Of a DNA stretch of 64,000 nt, positions 31,924 to 40,669 are shown piece by piece. Made by a program: the position numbers and the translations under genes. Positions within the stretch are counted from its first letter, which is position 1. Each line of letters starts with the position of its first letter. The DNA comes from JAOEGB01 sp041262585 (GTDB taxonomy: Bacteria > Actinomycetota > Actinomycetes > Streptosporangiales > Streptosporangiaceae), in the NCBI RefSeq assembly GCF_041262585.1, contig NZ_JBGCBZ010000016.1:62001-126000 (forward strand), in the 5' to 3' direction. The notes under the pieces were generated by a model that saw nothing but the letters and a program-made list of their open reading frames with translations, had not been told where the DNA came from and did not search any database.

Positions 31924-32931
31924 ATGATCACTTCCGAAAGGAAGGTGGACGGCTATGACGGCGTGTCCCCCTTCCCCCGGACCGCGACCCCGAAGCCGGG
32001 GCCGGGGCCGGCAACCAGAATCCAGGTGGGCTTGACAGGGTCGATCGTCCTGCTGCCGTTCGTGGCGCTGGGCTTCGCCATCTGGCTCGCGTGGGGGCAC
32101 GGTGTCACGGTCACCGATCTGGTGCTGGCCGTCCTCCTCTACCTCGTAACGGGCTTCGGGGTCACAGTCGGCTTTCACCGGCTCCTCACCCACGGGTCCT
32201 TCGCCGCTCGGCCGTGGTTGCGGGTGGCGTTGGCCGTGGCCGGGTCGATGAGCTTCCAGGGCAACGTCCTCGACTGGGTGGCGGTCCACCGCCGCCACCA
32301 CGCCTTCACCGACCGCCCTGGCGATCCGCATTCCCCCTACCGCTACGGCACGAGCCTGCGCGGGCAACTGCGCGGGCTCGCCCATTCCCACCTGGGCTGG
32401 CTGTTCCGCAACGATCCCACCCCGGCCGACCGCTACGCCCGCGACGTGCTCGCCGATCCGGCGCTGGTCAGGGTGGCGCGGGCCTTTCCGGCCCTGTGCG
32501 CGCTCTCGCTCGCGTTGCCGTTCCTCGCCGGGTGGGCGATCAGCGGCGGCCTGTACGGCGGGCTGACCGCGTTCCTGTGGGCGGGGCTGATCCGGGTCTT
32601 CCTGCTGCAGCATGTGACCTGGAGCGTCAACTCTCTCTGCCATGTGATCGGCAGCAGGCCCTTCACGACCCGTCGCCATGACCGGTCCACCAACCTGTGG
32701 CCGCTGGCGTTGCCGTCGTTCGGCGAGAGCTGGCACAACGGCCACCACAGCGATCCGACGTGCGCGAGACACGGCCTCGGCCCGCACGAGACAGACATAT
32801 CCGCTGGGCTGATCAGCCTGTTCGAACGGCTGGGCTGGGTGACCGACGTCCGCTGGCCCGACCCCGGCCGCGTGGAACAGCGCCGCCGTCACGAGGCCGA
32901 CGCCCCGGGAGGCGCGCGCACGCCGGCCTGA
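31924..32931 (+). CDS. Membrane acyl-CoA (delta-9 type) fatty acid desaturase
   Basis: 335 aa. The three histidine boxes of membrane di-iron desaturases are HRLLTH (about 85-90), HRRHH (about 121-125) and HNGHH (about 271-275). Hydrophobic segments lie before each box (IVLLPFVALGFAIWLAW; DLVLAVLLYLVTGFGV; ALCALSLALPFLAGWAI). It introduces a double bond into acyl chains in the membrane, using oxygen and a ferredoxin-type donor. ATG 31924 has AAGGAG just upstream. Confidence 0.92.
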   Translation: MITSERKVDGYDGVSPFPRTATPKPGPGPATRIQVGLTGSIVLLPFVALGFAIWLAWGHGVTVTDLVLAVLLYLVTGFGVTVGFHRLLTHGSFAARPWLRVALAVAGSMSFQGNVLDWVAVHRRHHAFTDRPGDPHSPYRYGTSLRGQLRGLAHSHLGWLFRNDPTPADRYARDVLADPALVRVARAFPALCALSLALPFLAGWAISGGLYGGLTAFLWAGLIRVFLLQHVTWSVNSLCHVIGSRPFTTRRHDRSTNLWPLALPSFGESWHNGHHSDPTCARHGLGPHETDISAGLISLFERLGWVTDVRWPDPGRVEQRRRHEADAPGGARTPA

Positions 32932-33038
32932 CCGGCTGGCCGCCCCCAAACACCGCAGCCAGGCCGACCACGCGCGTCAGCGCGTAGGGTGAAGGAGGAT
33001 CCGCATCGGCGCTCCCGGCTGGAAGGGGGGTGGCGGAC

Positions 33039-33956
33039 GTGGAGGTGCGTCAACTTCGCTACTTCGTCACCTTGGCCGAGGAGCTGCATTTCGGGCGAGC
33101 GGCGGCGCGCGAGCACATCGTGCAGTCCGCGCTGAGCCAGCAGGTGCAGCGACTCGAGCGGGAACTCAAGGTGCGGCTCCTGAACCGCAGCACCCACCAC
33201 GTGGAGCTCACCGCGGCAGGCGTCGCGTTCCTGGTCGAGGCACGCCAGATCCTCGACCACATCGGCCGGGCGACGCAGGCGGCCAGAAACGCCGCCGCTT
33301 CCGCGCCCACTCTCCGGGCGGGCATCATCGACGGCGGCTACGACTCGATGCCACAGATCCTTCGCGCCGTCCAGCGGCGCCATCCGGACCTGACGATCCA
33401 CCAGGTGGAGATCGGCACGCCCGAGCAGTACCGGCAGCTCGCCGACGGCCGCCTGGACATCGGCATCGGGCGCGCGTCCCTGACCCCGCCGGGTGTGGCC
33501 TCCGAACTCGTCCGGCTCGATCCACTGGGCGTGCTGGTCCCGGAAAGCCACCGCTTCGCCGCACAGGACGGCGTGCCCGTGGCCTCGCTCGCGGGCGAGG
33601 CGCTGCTGCTCGGCGAGGACACCCGGGCGCCGGAGTTCAACCAGTTCGTCGTCGAGCTGTGCCGTTCAGTGGGATTCGCGCCCACAATCTACGAGGGCAC
33701 GGTCGAGAGCACCCGCGCCGCGGCCGACCTCGTGCTGCAGGGACGGTGCGTCCTGTGCGTTCCCTCCTCGTCCCGCACGTCCAACCGGCCCGGTACCGCC
33801 TGGCGGCCGCTGATCGAACCGGCGGCGCGCTATCCCTGGTCGCTCCTGTGGCGATCCGGCGATCCGTCGCCTCACGTCGCGGCCGTGATCGAGAGCGCCA
33901 GGCACCTCGCCGAGCGGCTCGGATGGCTGGAGACCGCAGACCTGCCTGTCGACTGA
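33039..33956 (+). CDS. LysR-family transcriptional regulator
   Basis: 305 aa. The N-terminal winged helix begins VEVRQLRYFVTLAEELHFGRAA, with recognition region SALSQQVQRLERELKVRLLNRS. The effector-binding periplasmic-binding-protein-like domain runs from about 92 to 300 (LRAGIIDGGYDSMPQILRAVQRRHPDL). Of three in-frame GTGs I chose 33039, ten bases after GGAAGGGG; 33030 is too close to it. It stands alone and is closed by a hairpin terminator. No adjacent target gene is obvious. Confidence 0.9.
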   Translation: MEVRQLRYFVTLAEELHFGRAAAREHIVQSALSQQVQRLERELKVRLLNRSTHHVELTAAGVAFLVEARQILDHIGRATQAARNAAASAPTLRAGIIDGGYDSMPQILRAVQRRHPDLTIHQVEIGTPEQYRQLADGRLDIGIGRASLTPPGVASELVRLDPLGVLVPESHRFAAQDGVPVASLAGEALLLGEDTRAPEFNQFVVELCRSVGFAPTIYEGTVESTRAAADLVLQGRCVLCVPSSSRTSNRPGTAWRPLIEPAARYPWSLLWRSGDPSPHVAAVIESARHLAERLGWLETADLPVD

Positions 33957-33980
33957 CCTGCCAGAAGGCCGGCATCGTGG

Positions 33981-34009
33981 AGGCTCATCAGCTACGGTGA
34001 TGAGCCTTT
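33981..34009 (+). terminator. Terminator of the LysR gene
   Basis: A 10-bp perfect stem, AGGCTCATCA (33981-33990) with TGATGAGCCT (33998-34007), a 7-nt loop and TTT at the end, 24 bp after the LysR stop. Confidence 0.85.
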
Positions 34010-34144
34010 CCCGTATTGATTGTTTCCCCTCTCGCAAGGATCGGCTTAACTGGTGGCAGGGCCACCCCACGTGGAACGACCCTGAACATTCACGGACGCG
34101 AATGCCCGCGAACCGCCGGCCGCGTCCATCGATTGGAGGTCCGC

Positions 34145-34495
34145 ATGGACCTGAAAACGCGCGTTCTTTCCGACTGGACCGTCGTCAGCGTCTCCGGAGA
34201 CGTCGACATCTTCACGACGTACAAGTTGCGTGAACACCTGCTGGCCGCTTTGGACCGGCCCGGACGCCGGATTCTCGTCGACCTGTCTGGGGTCACCTTC
34301 ATGGACGAGAGCGGCCTGGGAGTCCTGGTCTTCATCAGGCGCACGGCGATGCTCCACGGCGGGACGCTGCGCCTGCTCGCCCCGACGCAGTCGATGCGCT
34401 GGCTGCTGAAGGCCAGCGGGCTGTCCGGGACCTTCGCCGTGAGCCTCGATCTGCTCGCCGCACGGCAGGCGGAACCGGAGCTCGTCGGCTCCTGA
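34145..34495 (+). CDS. STAS-domain anti-sigma factor antagonist
   Basis: 116 aa, a single STAS domain of the SpoIIAA/RsbV type. VVSVSGDVDIFTTYKLREHLL is the first strand-helix. ILVDLSGVTFMDESGLGVLVFI has the phosphorylatable serine (SG in DESGLG). ATG 34145 has GGAGG six bases upstream. It probably releases a sigma factor from an anti-sigma kinase; the partner is not nearby. A second, divergent STAS gene stands end-to-end with it 24 bp away. Confidence 0.88.
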   Translation: MDLKTRVLSDWTVVSVSGDVDIFTTYKLREHLLAALDRPGRRILVDLSGVTFMDESGLGVLVFIRRTAMLHGGTLRLLAPTQSMRWLLKASGLSGTFAVSLDLLAARQAEPELVGS

Positions 34496-34518
34496 TCCCA
34501 CCCGCCACGGAGCGCTCC

Positions 34519-34917
34519 CTAGCCGGCGGGTTCGGCATCCGATTGAGGCCGGCCGGCCGGGTCTTCGCTCACCTGACCGTCCAGGCGCAGGCCGGGCGCG
34601 CGGTCCCAGCCGGTGAGGCTCAGCAGGCGGAGGACGTGCGGCGGCACCGAAAGCAGCGTCAGGCCCCCTTGAAGCCGGGCGGCGGCGACGGCAAGCGCGC
34701 GTAATCCGCCGACGTCGATGAAGCGCACGCCGCCGAGGTCGGCGTAGGTGTCGTCGCGGCCATTCATCGCCGAGGCAAGCGCCTGGGCGAGAAGGGGCGC
34801 GGTGGTGCCGTCGACATGGCCCTCGATCCGCAGGCCCCCGCCGACTCCGAGGCAGGTGATGCTGAGGCCTCCCTTGCCGATCTCAAGGGTGGAGGCTGTG
34901 AAGTCCGTCATGTCCAT
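34519..34917 (-). CDS. Degenerate STAS-domain protein
   Basis: 132 aa. The fold is seen from LRIEGHVDGTTAPLLAQALA through YADLGGVRFIDVGGLRALAVAAARL to LLSVPPHVLRLLSLTGW. The phosphorylation site reads DVGGLR, with Gly in place of the Ser or Thr, so classic kinase control is unlikely. ATG 34917 is followed by a second ATG at 34911. Convergent with the STAS gene at 34145; the two are paralogues. Confidence 0.8.
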   Translation of the reverse strand: MDMTDFTASTLEIGKGGLSITCLGVGGGLRIEGHVDGTTAPLLAQALASAMNGRDDTYADLGGVRFIDVGGLRALAVAAARLQGGLTLLSVPPHVLRLLSLTGWDRAPGLRLDGQVSEDPAGRPQSDAEPAG

Positions 34918-35156
34918 GCCCACTTCTACGGGCTCGCTGTACAGGATGGGCCGCAGGATCCGTACGGCACGGAGGCATCTTGCCATCGAACTGGTGCGAC
35001 GAGGTGATCGTGCACTGGTTGGCCGCGTAGCGAAACGGCCAACCTCAGCCCGGCTCATCTCTGTTGCAGATGACCGGTATCGCCCGGTGCCGGCTATGCC
35101 CGGCCGGTCTGCGCAGGCGTATGGTCAAGGAGGGCTAGCACACCAGGAGGTGCGCG

Positions 35157-35369
35157 ATGAGCCGTACGGACAACACCAGGCCGATCCGGTTCCAGGAGCA
35201 GGACGGCCGCGAGTTCACGAGAGACGTCGGGGGATCCTCCGCCGGTCGGGGCAAGGTGACCGGTCTCTGGGAGCATCAAGCCCGGCAGCGGGTGCGACTG
35301 ACTCTCGCACGCGGCGACGAACCGGAGCCGACGCGCCACCGGCACGGCGCCAGACACGACCGCCACTGA
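35157..35369 (+). CDS. Small basic hypothetical protein
   Basis: 70 aa, rich in Arg and His, with no signal peptide or membrane helix. It begins MSRTDNTRPIRFQEQDG, a start I associate with small actinobacterial proteins of unknown role. ATG 35157 has AGGAGG eight bases upstream, which is the main support. No partner gene nearby. Confidence 0.55.
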   Translation: MSRTDNTRPIRFQEQDGREFTRDVGGSSAGRGKVTGLWEHQARQRVRLTLARGDEPEPTRHRHGARHDRH

Positions 35370-35490
35370 TCCCCGGTAAGGGAACCCACACAGGAAAGCC
35401 CCGGTTCAGGCTCGGCTCCATTCGTCACACACGCTGGCCGATGGATGTCTTCACCGCGTGAGGCTCGCATCCGCTGGCAAGAGCGGGCCG

Positions 35491-36651
35491 ATGACCGGAA
35501 AGCAGGGCAAGTTGACCCGCGCATACGGCTTCCTCAGCACCCACCCGCCCACGCAGTGCGGACTCGCCACCTTCAATTCCGCCCTGGCCGCCCATCTCAC
35601 CAACGGGGACATGGGCGGCGGGATCGTCCGGGTCACCGCGGAAGGCGACGACGAGCGCCCGGCTCCCGGGGTCGTGCACACCTGGAGCCCGGGCAGGCCG
35701 GACGGCTGGAAGGCGGCGGCGGCCGCGCTCGACGACTTCGACGTCGCCATCGTCCAGCACGAGTACGGCATCTACCCCGGCCAGGACGGCGAGGACGTCC
35801 TGCCGCTGCTGCGCGGTCTCACCGTGCCGAGCATCGTGGTCCTGCACACCGTCCTGACCGGTCCCACTCCTCGGCAGCGGAGGCTGCTTCAGCAGATCAC
35901 GGCCGCCGCCGACGCGGTCGTCACCATGACCGGCACCGCCCGCGACCGGCTGCTCACCGGCTACCACGTCAACCCCGGCAAGGTGTCCGTCATCCCGCAC
36001 GGGGCGGCCGACCACGCGCGTGTCCCGGCTCGGCGTCGCCTCCGGCCCCACCTGCTCACCTGGGGGCTGCTCGGCCCCGGCAAGGGGATCGAATGGGCGT
36101 TGCGAGCGCTCGCCCTCCTCGGCGACCTCACCCCATCACCTACGTACACCGTCGCCGGGAAGACCCACCCCAAGGTGCTGGAGCACCACGGAGAGGCCTA
36201 TCGCAACCGCCTCCACCGGATCGGCGCGAAGCTCGGCGTGTCCACCTCCGTCCGATACGACCCCGTCTACCGTGACAACGCCTCGCTGAGCGCGCTCATC
36301 CGCTCGGCGAACGTGGTCGTGCTGCCGTACGACTCCCCAGAGCAGGTCACGTCCGGCGTCCTCATCGAGGCCGTGGCCGCGGGCATCCCGATCGTCGCCA
36401 CGTCCTTCCCCCATGCCGTGGAGCTGCTCACGGGCGGCCCCGGCCTGCTCGTCCCCCATGAGGATCCCGTGGCGATCGCCGCCGCCGTGCGCCGGATCCT
36501 CACCGAACCCGGCCTGGCGGAAAACCTCACCGGCCGCACCCGCGCCCTGGTCCCGGCGCTGCTGTGGCCCGCCGTGGCGGCGCGCTACGACGACCTGGCC
36601 GGACGTCTCCTCGCCGCCCGCGCGCCCGCCGTGGTCGCGGCACGGCCATGA
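35491..36651 (+). CDS. GT4-family glycosyltransferase
   Basis: 386 aa. GT-B fold: the N-terminal domain begins YGFLSTHPPTQCGLATFN (nucleotide-fold entry) with IVQHEYGIYPG. The C-terminal donor domain has GLLGPGKGIEWAL and the family-4 motif VVLPYDSPEQVTSGVLIEAVAAGIPIVAT. It transfers a sugar from a nucleotide sugar, cytosolic. ATG 35491 is preferred; a GTG at 35458 would add 11 residues. Its stop overlaps the next start (ATGA), beginning a three-gene glycan operon. Confidence 0.88.
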   Translation: MTGKQGKLTRAYGFLSTHPPTQCGLATFNSALAAHLTNGDMGGGIVRVTAEGDDERPAPGVVHTWSPGRPDGWKAAAAALDDFDVAIVQHEYGIYPGQDGEDVLPLLRGLTVPSIVVLHTVLTGPTPRQRRLLQQITAAADAVVTMTGTARDRLLTGYHVNPGKVSVIPHGAADHARVPARRRLRPHLLTWGLLGPGKGIEWALRALALLGDLTPSPTYTVAGKTHPKVLEHHGEAYRNRLHRIGAKLGVSTSVRYDPVYRDNASLSALIRSANVVVLPYDSPEQVTSGVLIEAVAAGIPIVATSFPHAVELLTGGPGLLVPHEDPVAIAAAVRRILTEPGLAENLTGRTRALVPALLWPAVAARYDDLAGRLLAARAPAVVAARP

Positions 36652-37679
36652 AGCCCACGAACCCCATGAACTCCATGATCCCCACTGCCTCCGATTTCAG
36701 GCACCTGTACCGGATGAGCGACGACACCGGCCTGTTCGAGCACGCCCGGCACGCGGTCGTCCGACGCGCACACGGCTACTGCACCGACGACGTCGCCCGC
36801 GGTCTCGTCGTCATCAGCCGCGAGCCCGCCCCGGACCCCCGGGTGCTCCGGCTCGCGGAGCGCTACCTGGCCTTTCTCTCCCATGCCCAAAATGGTTCCG
36901 GCGCCTTCCGCAACCGGCTTGCCTACGACCGGCGCTGGGCCGACGGACCCGGCGTGGGCGACTGGTGGGGACGAGCGCTGTGGGGCCTGGGCACCGCGGC
37001 CGCCCGCAGCCCGGCTGCCTGGATCCGTGAGGAGGCCCTGCTCGTCTTCACGCTCGGCGCCTCACGGCGATCCCCTCACCCTCGCGCCATGGCGTTCGCC
37101 GGGCTCGGCGCGGCGGAGGTCCTGCGCGTCCACACGGACAGCACCCTGGCGGCCACCTTGCTGGTGGACGCCGCCGCAGCGGTCGGTGTTCCGGCCGAGA
37201 ACCCTGACTGGCCGTGGCCGCAACCAGAGCTGACCTACGCCAACGCCGCCCTCGCCGAGGTCGTCATCGCCGCCGGTCACCTCAGTGACGACGCCTCGAT
37301 GCTCACCTGCGGCCTGCGGATGCTCGCCTGGCTCGGCGACATCCAGACCCGGCGCGGGCACCTGTCGGTCGTCCCGGCCGCCGGTTGGCGGCAGGGCGCG
37401 CCACGCGCCCGCTACGACCAGCAGCCGATCGAGGTCGCCGCGCTCGCCGACGCCTGCGCCACCGCGGCCGCCGTCACGGGCGACCCACGCTGGCAGGAAC
37501 GTGTACGGCAGGCATCGGCGTGGTTCGAGGGCGCCAACGACTGCGGCACGGCGATGTGGGACCCCGCCACCGGAGGGGGCTACGACGGCCTGACCGCGCA
37601 CGGCCCCAACCTCAACCAGGGAGCGGAGTCGACCATCGCCCTCATCTCGACCATGCAGCACGCCGGGCGCCTGTCGTGA
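36648..37679 (+). CDS. Alpha/alpha-toroid glycosidase-like protein of the GT4-GH130 operon
   Basis: 343 aa, helical repeats throughout: HAVVRRAHGYCTDDVARGLVVI, GDWWGRALWGLGTAAA, and QQPIEVAALADACATAAAVTGDPRW. This is the (alpha/alpha)6 barrel type found next to mannoside phosphorylases. A repeated MNSMI/MKPTNP head precedes the fold. Start ATG 36648 overlaps the glycosyltransferase stop; its own stop overlaps the GH130 start. Function is not proven; glycan binding or trimming is likely. Confidence 0.75.
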   Translation: MKPTNPMNSMIPTASDFRHLYRMSDDTGLFEHARHAVVRRAHGYCTDDVARGLVVISREPAPDPRVLRLAERYLAFLSHAQNGSGAFRNRLAYDRRWADGPGVGDWWGRALWGLGTAAARSPAAWIREEALLVFTLGASRRSPHPRAMAFAGLGAAEVLRVHTDSTLAATLLVDAAAAVGVPAENPDWPWPQPELTYANAALAEVVIAAGHLSDDASMLTCGLRMLAWLGDIQTRRGHLSVVPAAGWRQGAPRARYDQQPIEVAALADACATAAAVTGDPRWQERVRQASAWFEGANDCGTAMWDPATGGGYDGLTAHGPNLNQGAESTIALISTMQHAGRLS

Positions 37680-39160
37680 CGGCCCCGGACCTGGCCACCC
37701 GGCTCGACCTGTCGCTCGCCCCCGACCCACGACGAGTGATCATCAAACTCTTCGTCCCCGGCGAGGACGCCGCCGTGGCGCACACCCGCTCCGTCGGCCT
37801 GATCGACCGGATCGCGCTGCTCGACGCTCACGAGACCGGGGCGCTGCTGGAGGAGACGCTGCGGCGATTCGGCGGCCGGCACCACGACCTGGAGGCGACC
37901 TTCCTCCACCACTACGACGTGGTCCGCTACCGCGTCCCCCGCCACATCGACCTGTCCCCGGCCGGACGCCTCGTCGTCGGCGCGTACTTCAGCCACGAGT
38001 ACGCCGTGGAGGCCGCCGCGCTGTGCAATCCCTCGATGGTCCCTCACCCCGACCAGTCCGGCCTGAACCCCGGGCAGCTCCGTGTGGTGCTCAGCGTGCG
38101 GCAGATCGGCGAGGGCCACCTGTCGTCGATCGGCTTCGCCACGGCGCTGCTCGGACCGGGCACCGACATCGCCATCTCCGACCGCTCGGGGCCGCTGTCC
38201 GTCGGCCGCCGGCGTGGCACCCACCACCTTCGCGACCTGCTCGCCGCGGGCCTCTCCGACGAGGGATGGGACAACGAGGTCTCCGCCACCGTGCTGGGAT
38301 CCCTCCCAGAGCGTTTCGACGACGACGACTTAGAGCAGGCCATCGCCCGGCTCCCCGCCGACCTGCTCACCCGCACCACCACGCACAGAACCCTGGAGGA
38401 ACTGCGCCGCACAACGGCCTCCGACTACGCCGCGGACTTCCCTGTCGACGTCCCCCTCGACCGCCGGGTGCTGTGGCCGGCCACGTCGGCCGAGAGTAAC
38501 GGGATGGAAGACGCCCGTTTCGTGAGGGTCCTCCGCGGAGACGGCACACCGTCCTACCGGGCCACCTACACCGCCTACAACGGGCGGCGCATCCGCTCCC
38601 ACCTGCTCGCCAGCGACGACCTGCGCCGTTTCGAGGTCACTCCCCTGCGCGGACCGGCCGCGGCCAACAAGGGAATGGCGCTGTTCCCTCGCCCGGTGGG
38701 TGGCCGGCAACTCGCGCTGTGCCGCTCGGACGGCGAGACCACCGGGCTGACCTCCCTCGACAGGCACAACAGATGGCAACAGCCAGTGCCGCTCCACACT
38801 CCCCACAAGGGCTGGGAGCTGATCCAGGTCGGCAACTGCGGCTCCCCCCTGGAGACAGAGTCCGGCTGGCTGGTCCTGACCCACGGTGTCGGCCCGATGC
38901 GCCGCTACGCCATCGGCGCCCTGCTGCTCGACCTCCACGAGCCGCAGCGCGTCATCGCCGAGCTCCCCGGCGCGCTGCTCACTCCCAGCGACGCCGAACG
39001 CGAGGGCTACGTGCCCAACGTCGTGTACTCCTGTGGGGGCCTGCTGCACGGGGGCGCCCTGTGGCTGCCGTACGGCGCGAGCGACGCCCGGATCGGATTC
39101 GCCCACGTGGCCCTCGCCACGCTCATGGAAGCGATGCGCCAACCTGGAGGAGCCGGGTGA
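37676..39160 (+). CDS. GH130-family beta-mannoside phosphorylase-like protein
   Basis: 494 aa. The five-bladed propeller of GH130 shows as LWPATSAESNGMEDARFVRV, ATYTAYNGRRIRSHLLA, NKGMALFPRPVGG and VQVGNCGSPLETESGWLVLTHG-type blocks. A roughly 190-residue N-terminal extension is additional. Family members phosphorolyse or hydrolyse beta-mannosides. GTG start (37676-37678) overlaps the previous stop (GTGA). A TTA codon is at 38330-38332. Together the operon looks like synthesis and turnover of a mannose-containing glycan. Confidence 0.85.
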   Translation: MTAPDLATRLDLSLAPDPRRVIIKLFVPGEDAAVAHTRSVGLIDRIALLDAHETGALLEETLRRFGGRHHDLEATFLHHYDVVRYRVPRHIDLSPAGRLVVGAYFSHEYAVEAAALCNPSMVPHPDQSGLNPGQLRVVLSVRQIGEGHLSSIGFATALLGPGTDIAISDRSGPLSVGRRRGTHHLRDLLAAGLSDEGWDNEVSATVLGSLPERFDDDDLEQAIARLPADLLTRTTTHRTLEELRRTTASDYAADFPVDVPLDRRVLWPATSAESNGMEDARFVRVLRGDGTPSYRATYTAYNGRRIRSHLLASDDLRRFEVTPLRGPAAANKGMALFPRPVGGRQLALCRSDGETTGLTSLDRHNRWQQPVPLHTPHKGWELIQVGNCGSPLETESGWLVLTHGVGPMRRYAIGALLLDLHEPQRVIAELPGALLTPSDAEREGYVPNVVYSCGGLLHGGALWLPYGASDARIGFAHVALATLMEAMRQPGGAG

Positions 39161-39207
39161 TCGCGGGCGTGGAGAGCCATCTGGGGCGGCCGCCCGAGCT
39201 ATTCGGG

Positions 39208-40494
39208 TTATCTCCGTGGTGGTACGAGCACGGCCGCGCCCAGCCAGTGGCACACGGCCAGTGCGGTCTCCAGCCCCAACCGGTCGTCCCGGAGTGGCCG
39301 CCCCCGCTCCTCGGCAGCCCTGCGCAGGCGGTACACCACCGTGTTCCGATGGACGCCCAGCCGCTCGGCGGCCGCGACGTAGCTTCCCTCCGACGCGAGG
39401 AACGCGCGCAGCGTCTCCCGCAGGCGCGCGTGGGCGTCGTCGTCGATCGCCAGGGCGCCGAGGGCCTCCTCGACCCACTCGCGGGTCGCGTCCATGTCGG
39501 AGCACATGAGGGCGACCGGGCCGACCTCGCCGAACGCGATGCAGGACGGCGCGGGGGCGCGGCCCGCCAGCGCGACCGCCTGCGCCTGTACGGCCTGCCG
39601 GTGGGTGCGGCGGAACCCGGCCACGCCGCTGTGCGGCTCCCCCACGGCCACCCTGGCCGGCCGCTCCCATCCGCCGACCAGCGTGGAGATCACGGCCGAG
39701 TCGACCGTACGGCGTGGCCCCATGGGCAGCCAGGCCCACGCGCTGAGCTCGTCGCACGGTGCGAAGAGAGGGCGGGCGGCGCAGCCAAGGCTCTCGGCGA
39801 GCGCCAGGACGGAACGCTCCAGGGCGGCGAGCCGGTCCTCGGCGGGATCGTCGCGTTCCGCCCAGACGACGAGACCGAGGTGATGCTGGCGGAGGCGGTA
39901 GCCGAGCGTGCCCTCGGCGGAGGCGACGTCAACGGCCTTGCCCTCGATCAGGTCCCTGATCCGGGCCGACCGTGAGGCCCCGCGGCTGAGCAGCCACAGA
40001 TCGCGCTCGTGCTCGTAGACCGCGACGACCGTCTGGGAGACCCGGTCGATGTAGGCGGACGTGACGGCGACGATGCGCAGCGCGGCGGACGAGACGGCTT
40101 CGGCGTCGTCGCTCTGGCGGCTGAGCTCCTCCAGGCACCACCGCAGGAAGCTGTCCTGTCCCAGCCGGTAGCACCGGACCAGCGCGTCGACCGGGACACC
40201 GCGCTGGGCGAGCCGCCGCGCGTACTCGACCGCCGCCGGCGGAGCCTCGGTGCGCTCCACGTCGATGCCGTGCCGCAGGATGTGAACGATCGTCTCGACG
40301 TTCCCCTCGATGCCGGCGGACATGAGCTGGACGAGCCGGTCGTCGCCGGCCAGTTGCTCGATCTCGGTGGACAGCCGGAGCAGGAGATCGCCTGTGATGT
40401 CGGCCAGGCGGACGTTCAGGACGGCCCCCACCGAGGCCACCAGATCTTCGAGCATGATCCCCGGACCAGGGCGTATGTCACCGTTCCACCGCAT
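39208..40494 (-). CDS. PucR/CdaR-family transcriptional regulator
   Basis: About 428 aa. The N-terminal sensory region is helical. A middle GGDEF-like domain shows LGLVVWAERDDPAEDRL. The C-terminal PucR helix-turn-helix is LRAFLASEGSYVAAAERLGVHRNTVVYRLRRAAE. ATG 40494 or ATG 40455 may be the start; neither has a clear ribosome site. It is convergent with the GH130 operon 47 bp away, and no target is evident. PucR-type proteins often control catabolic genes. Confidence 0.86.
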   Translation of the reverse strand: MRWNGDIRPGPGIMLEDLVASVGAVLNVRLADITGDLLLRLSTEIEQLAGDDRLVQLMSAGIEGNVETIVHILRHGIDVERTEAPPAAVEYARRLAQRGVPVDALVRCYRLGQDSFLRWCLEELSRQSDDAEAVSSAALRIVAVTSAYIDRVSQTVVAVYEHERDLWLLSRGASRSARIRDLIEGKAVDVASAEGTLGYRLRQHHLGLVVWAERDDPAEDRLAALERSVLALAESLGCAARPLFAPCDELSAWAWLPMGPRRTVDSAVISTLVGGWERPARVAVGEPHSGVAGFRRTHRQAVQAQAVALAGRAPAPSCIAFGEVGPVALMCSDMDATREWVEEALGALAIDDDAHARLRETLRAFLASEGSYVAAAERLGVHRNTVVYRLRRAAEERGRPLRDDRLGLETALAVCHWLGAAVLVPPRR

Positions 40495-40615
40495 CGCCCC
40501 AGAGTACGCCGCTCGCCGGGAGGCATCAGACGTGTCGTCTCGCCCACGTGTCTCCCTCTTCCAGCGGCTTGCCGGCGGTGAGAGCCGTGTCACACACCGC
40601 TGGACGACATGGATA

Positions 40616-40653
40616 GGGCCCATCCCTCCCGTGGGGGCAGGAGGGACGGGCCC
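40616..40653 (-). terminator. Terminator of the secreted CBM35 protein gene
   Basis: Arms 40616-40629 and 40640-40653 pair over 14 bp with one A/C mismatch: GGGCCC plus TCCCTCC, with their complements. It lies 17 bp beyond the stop of the leftward gene. Confidence 0.75.
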
Positions 40654-40669
40654 CGGCTGGGGAGATTCG

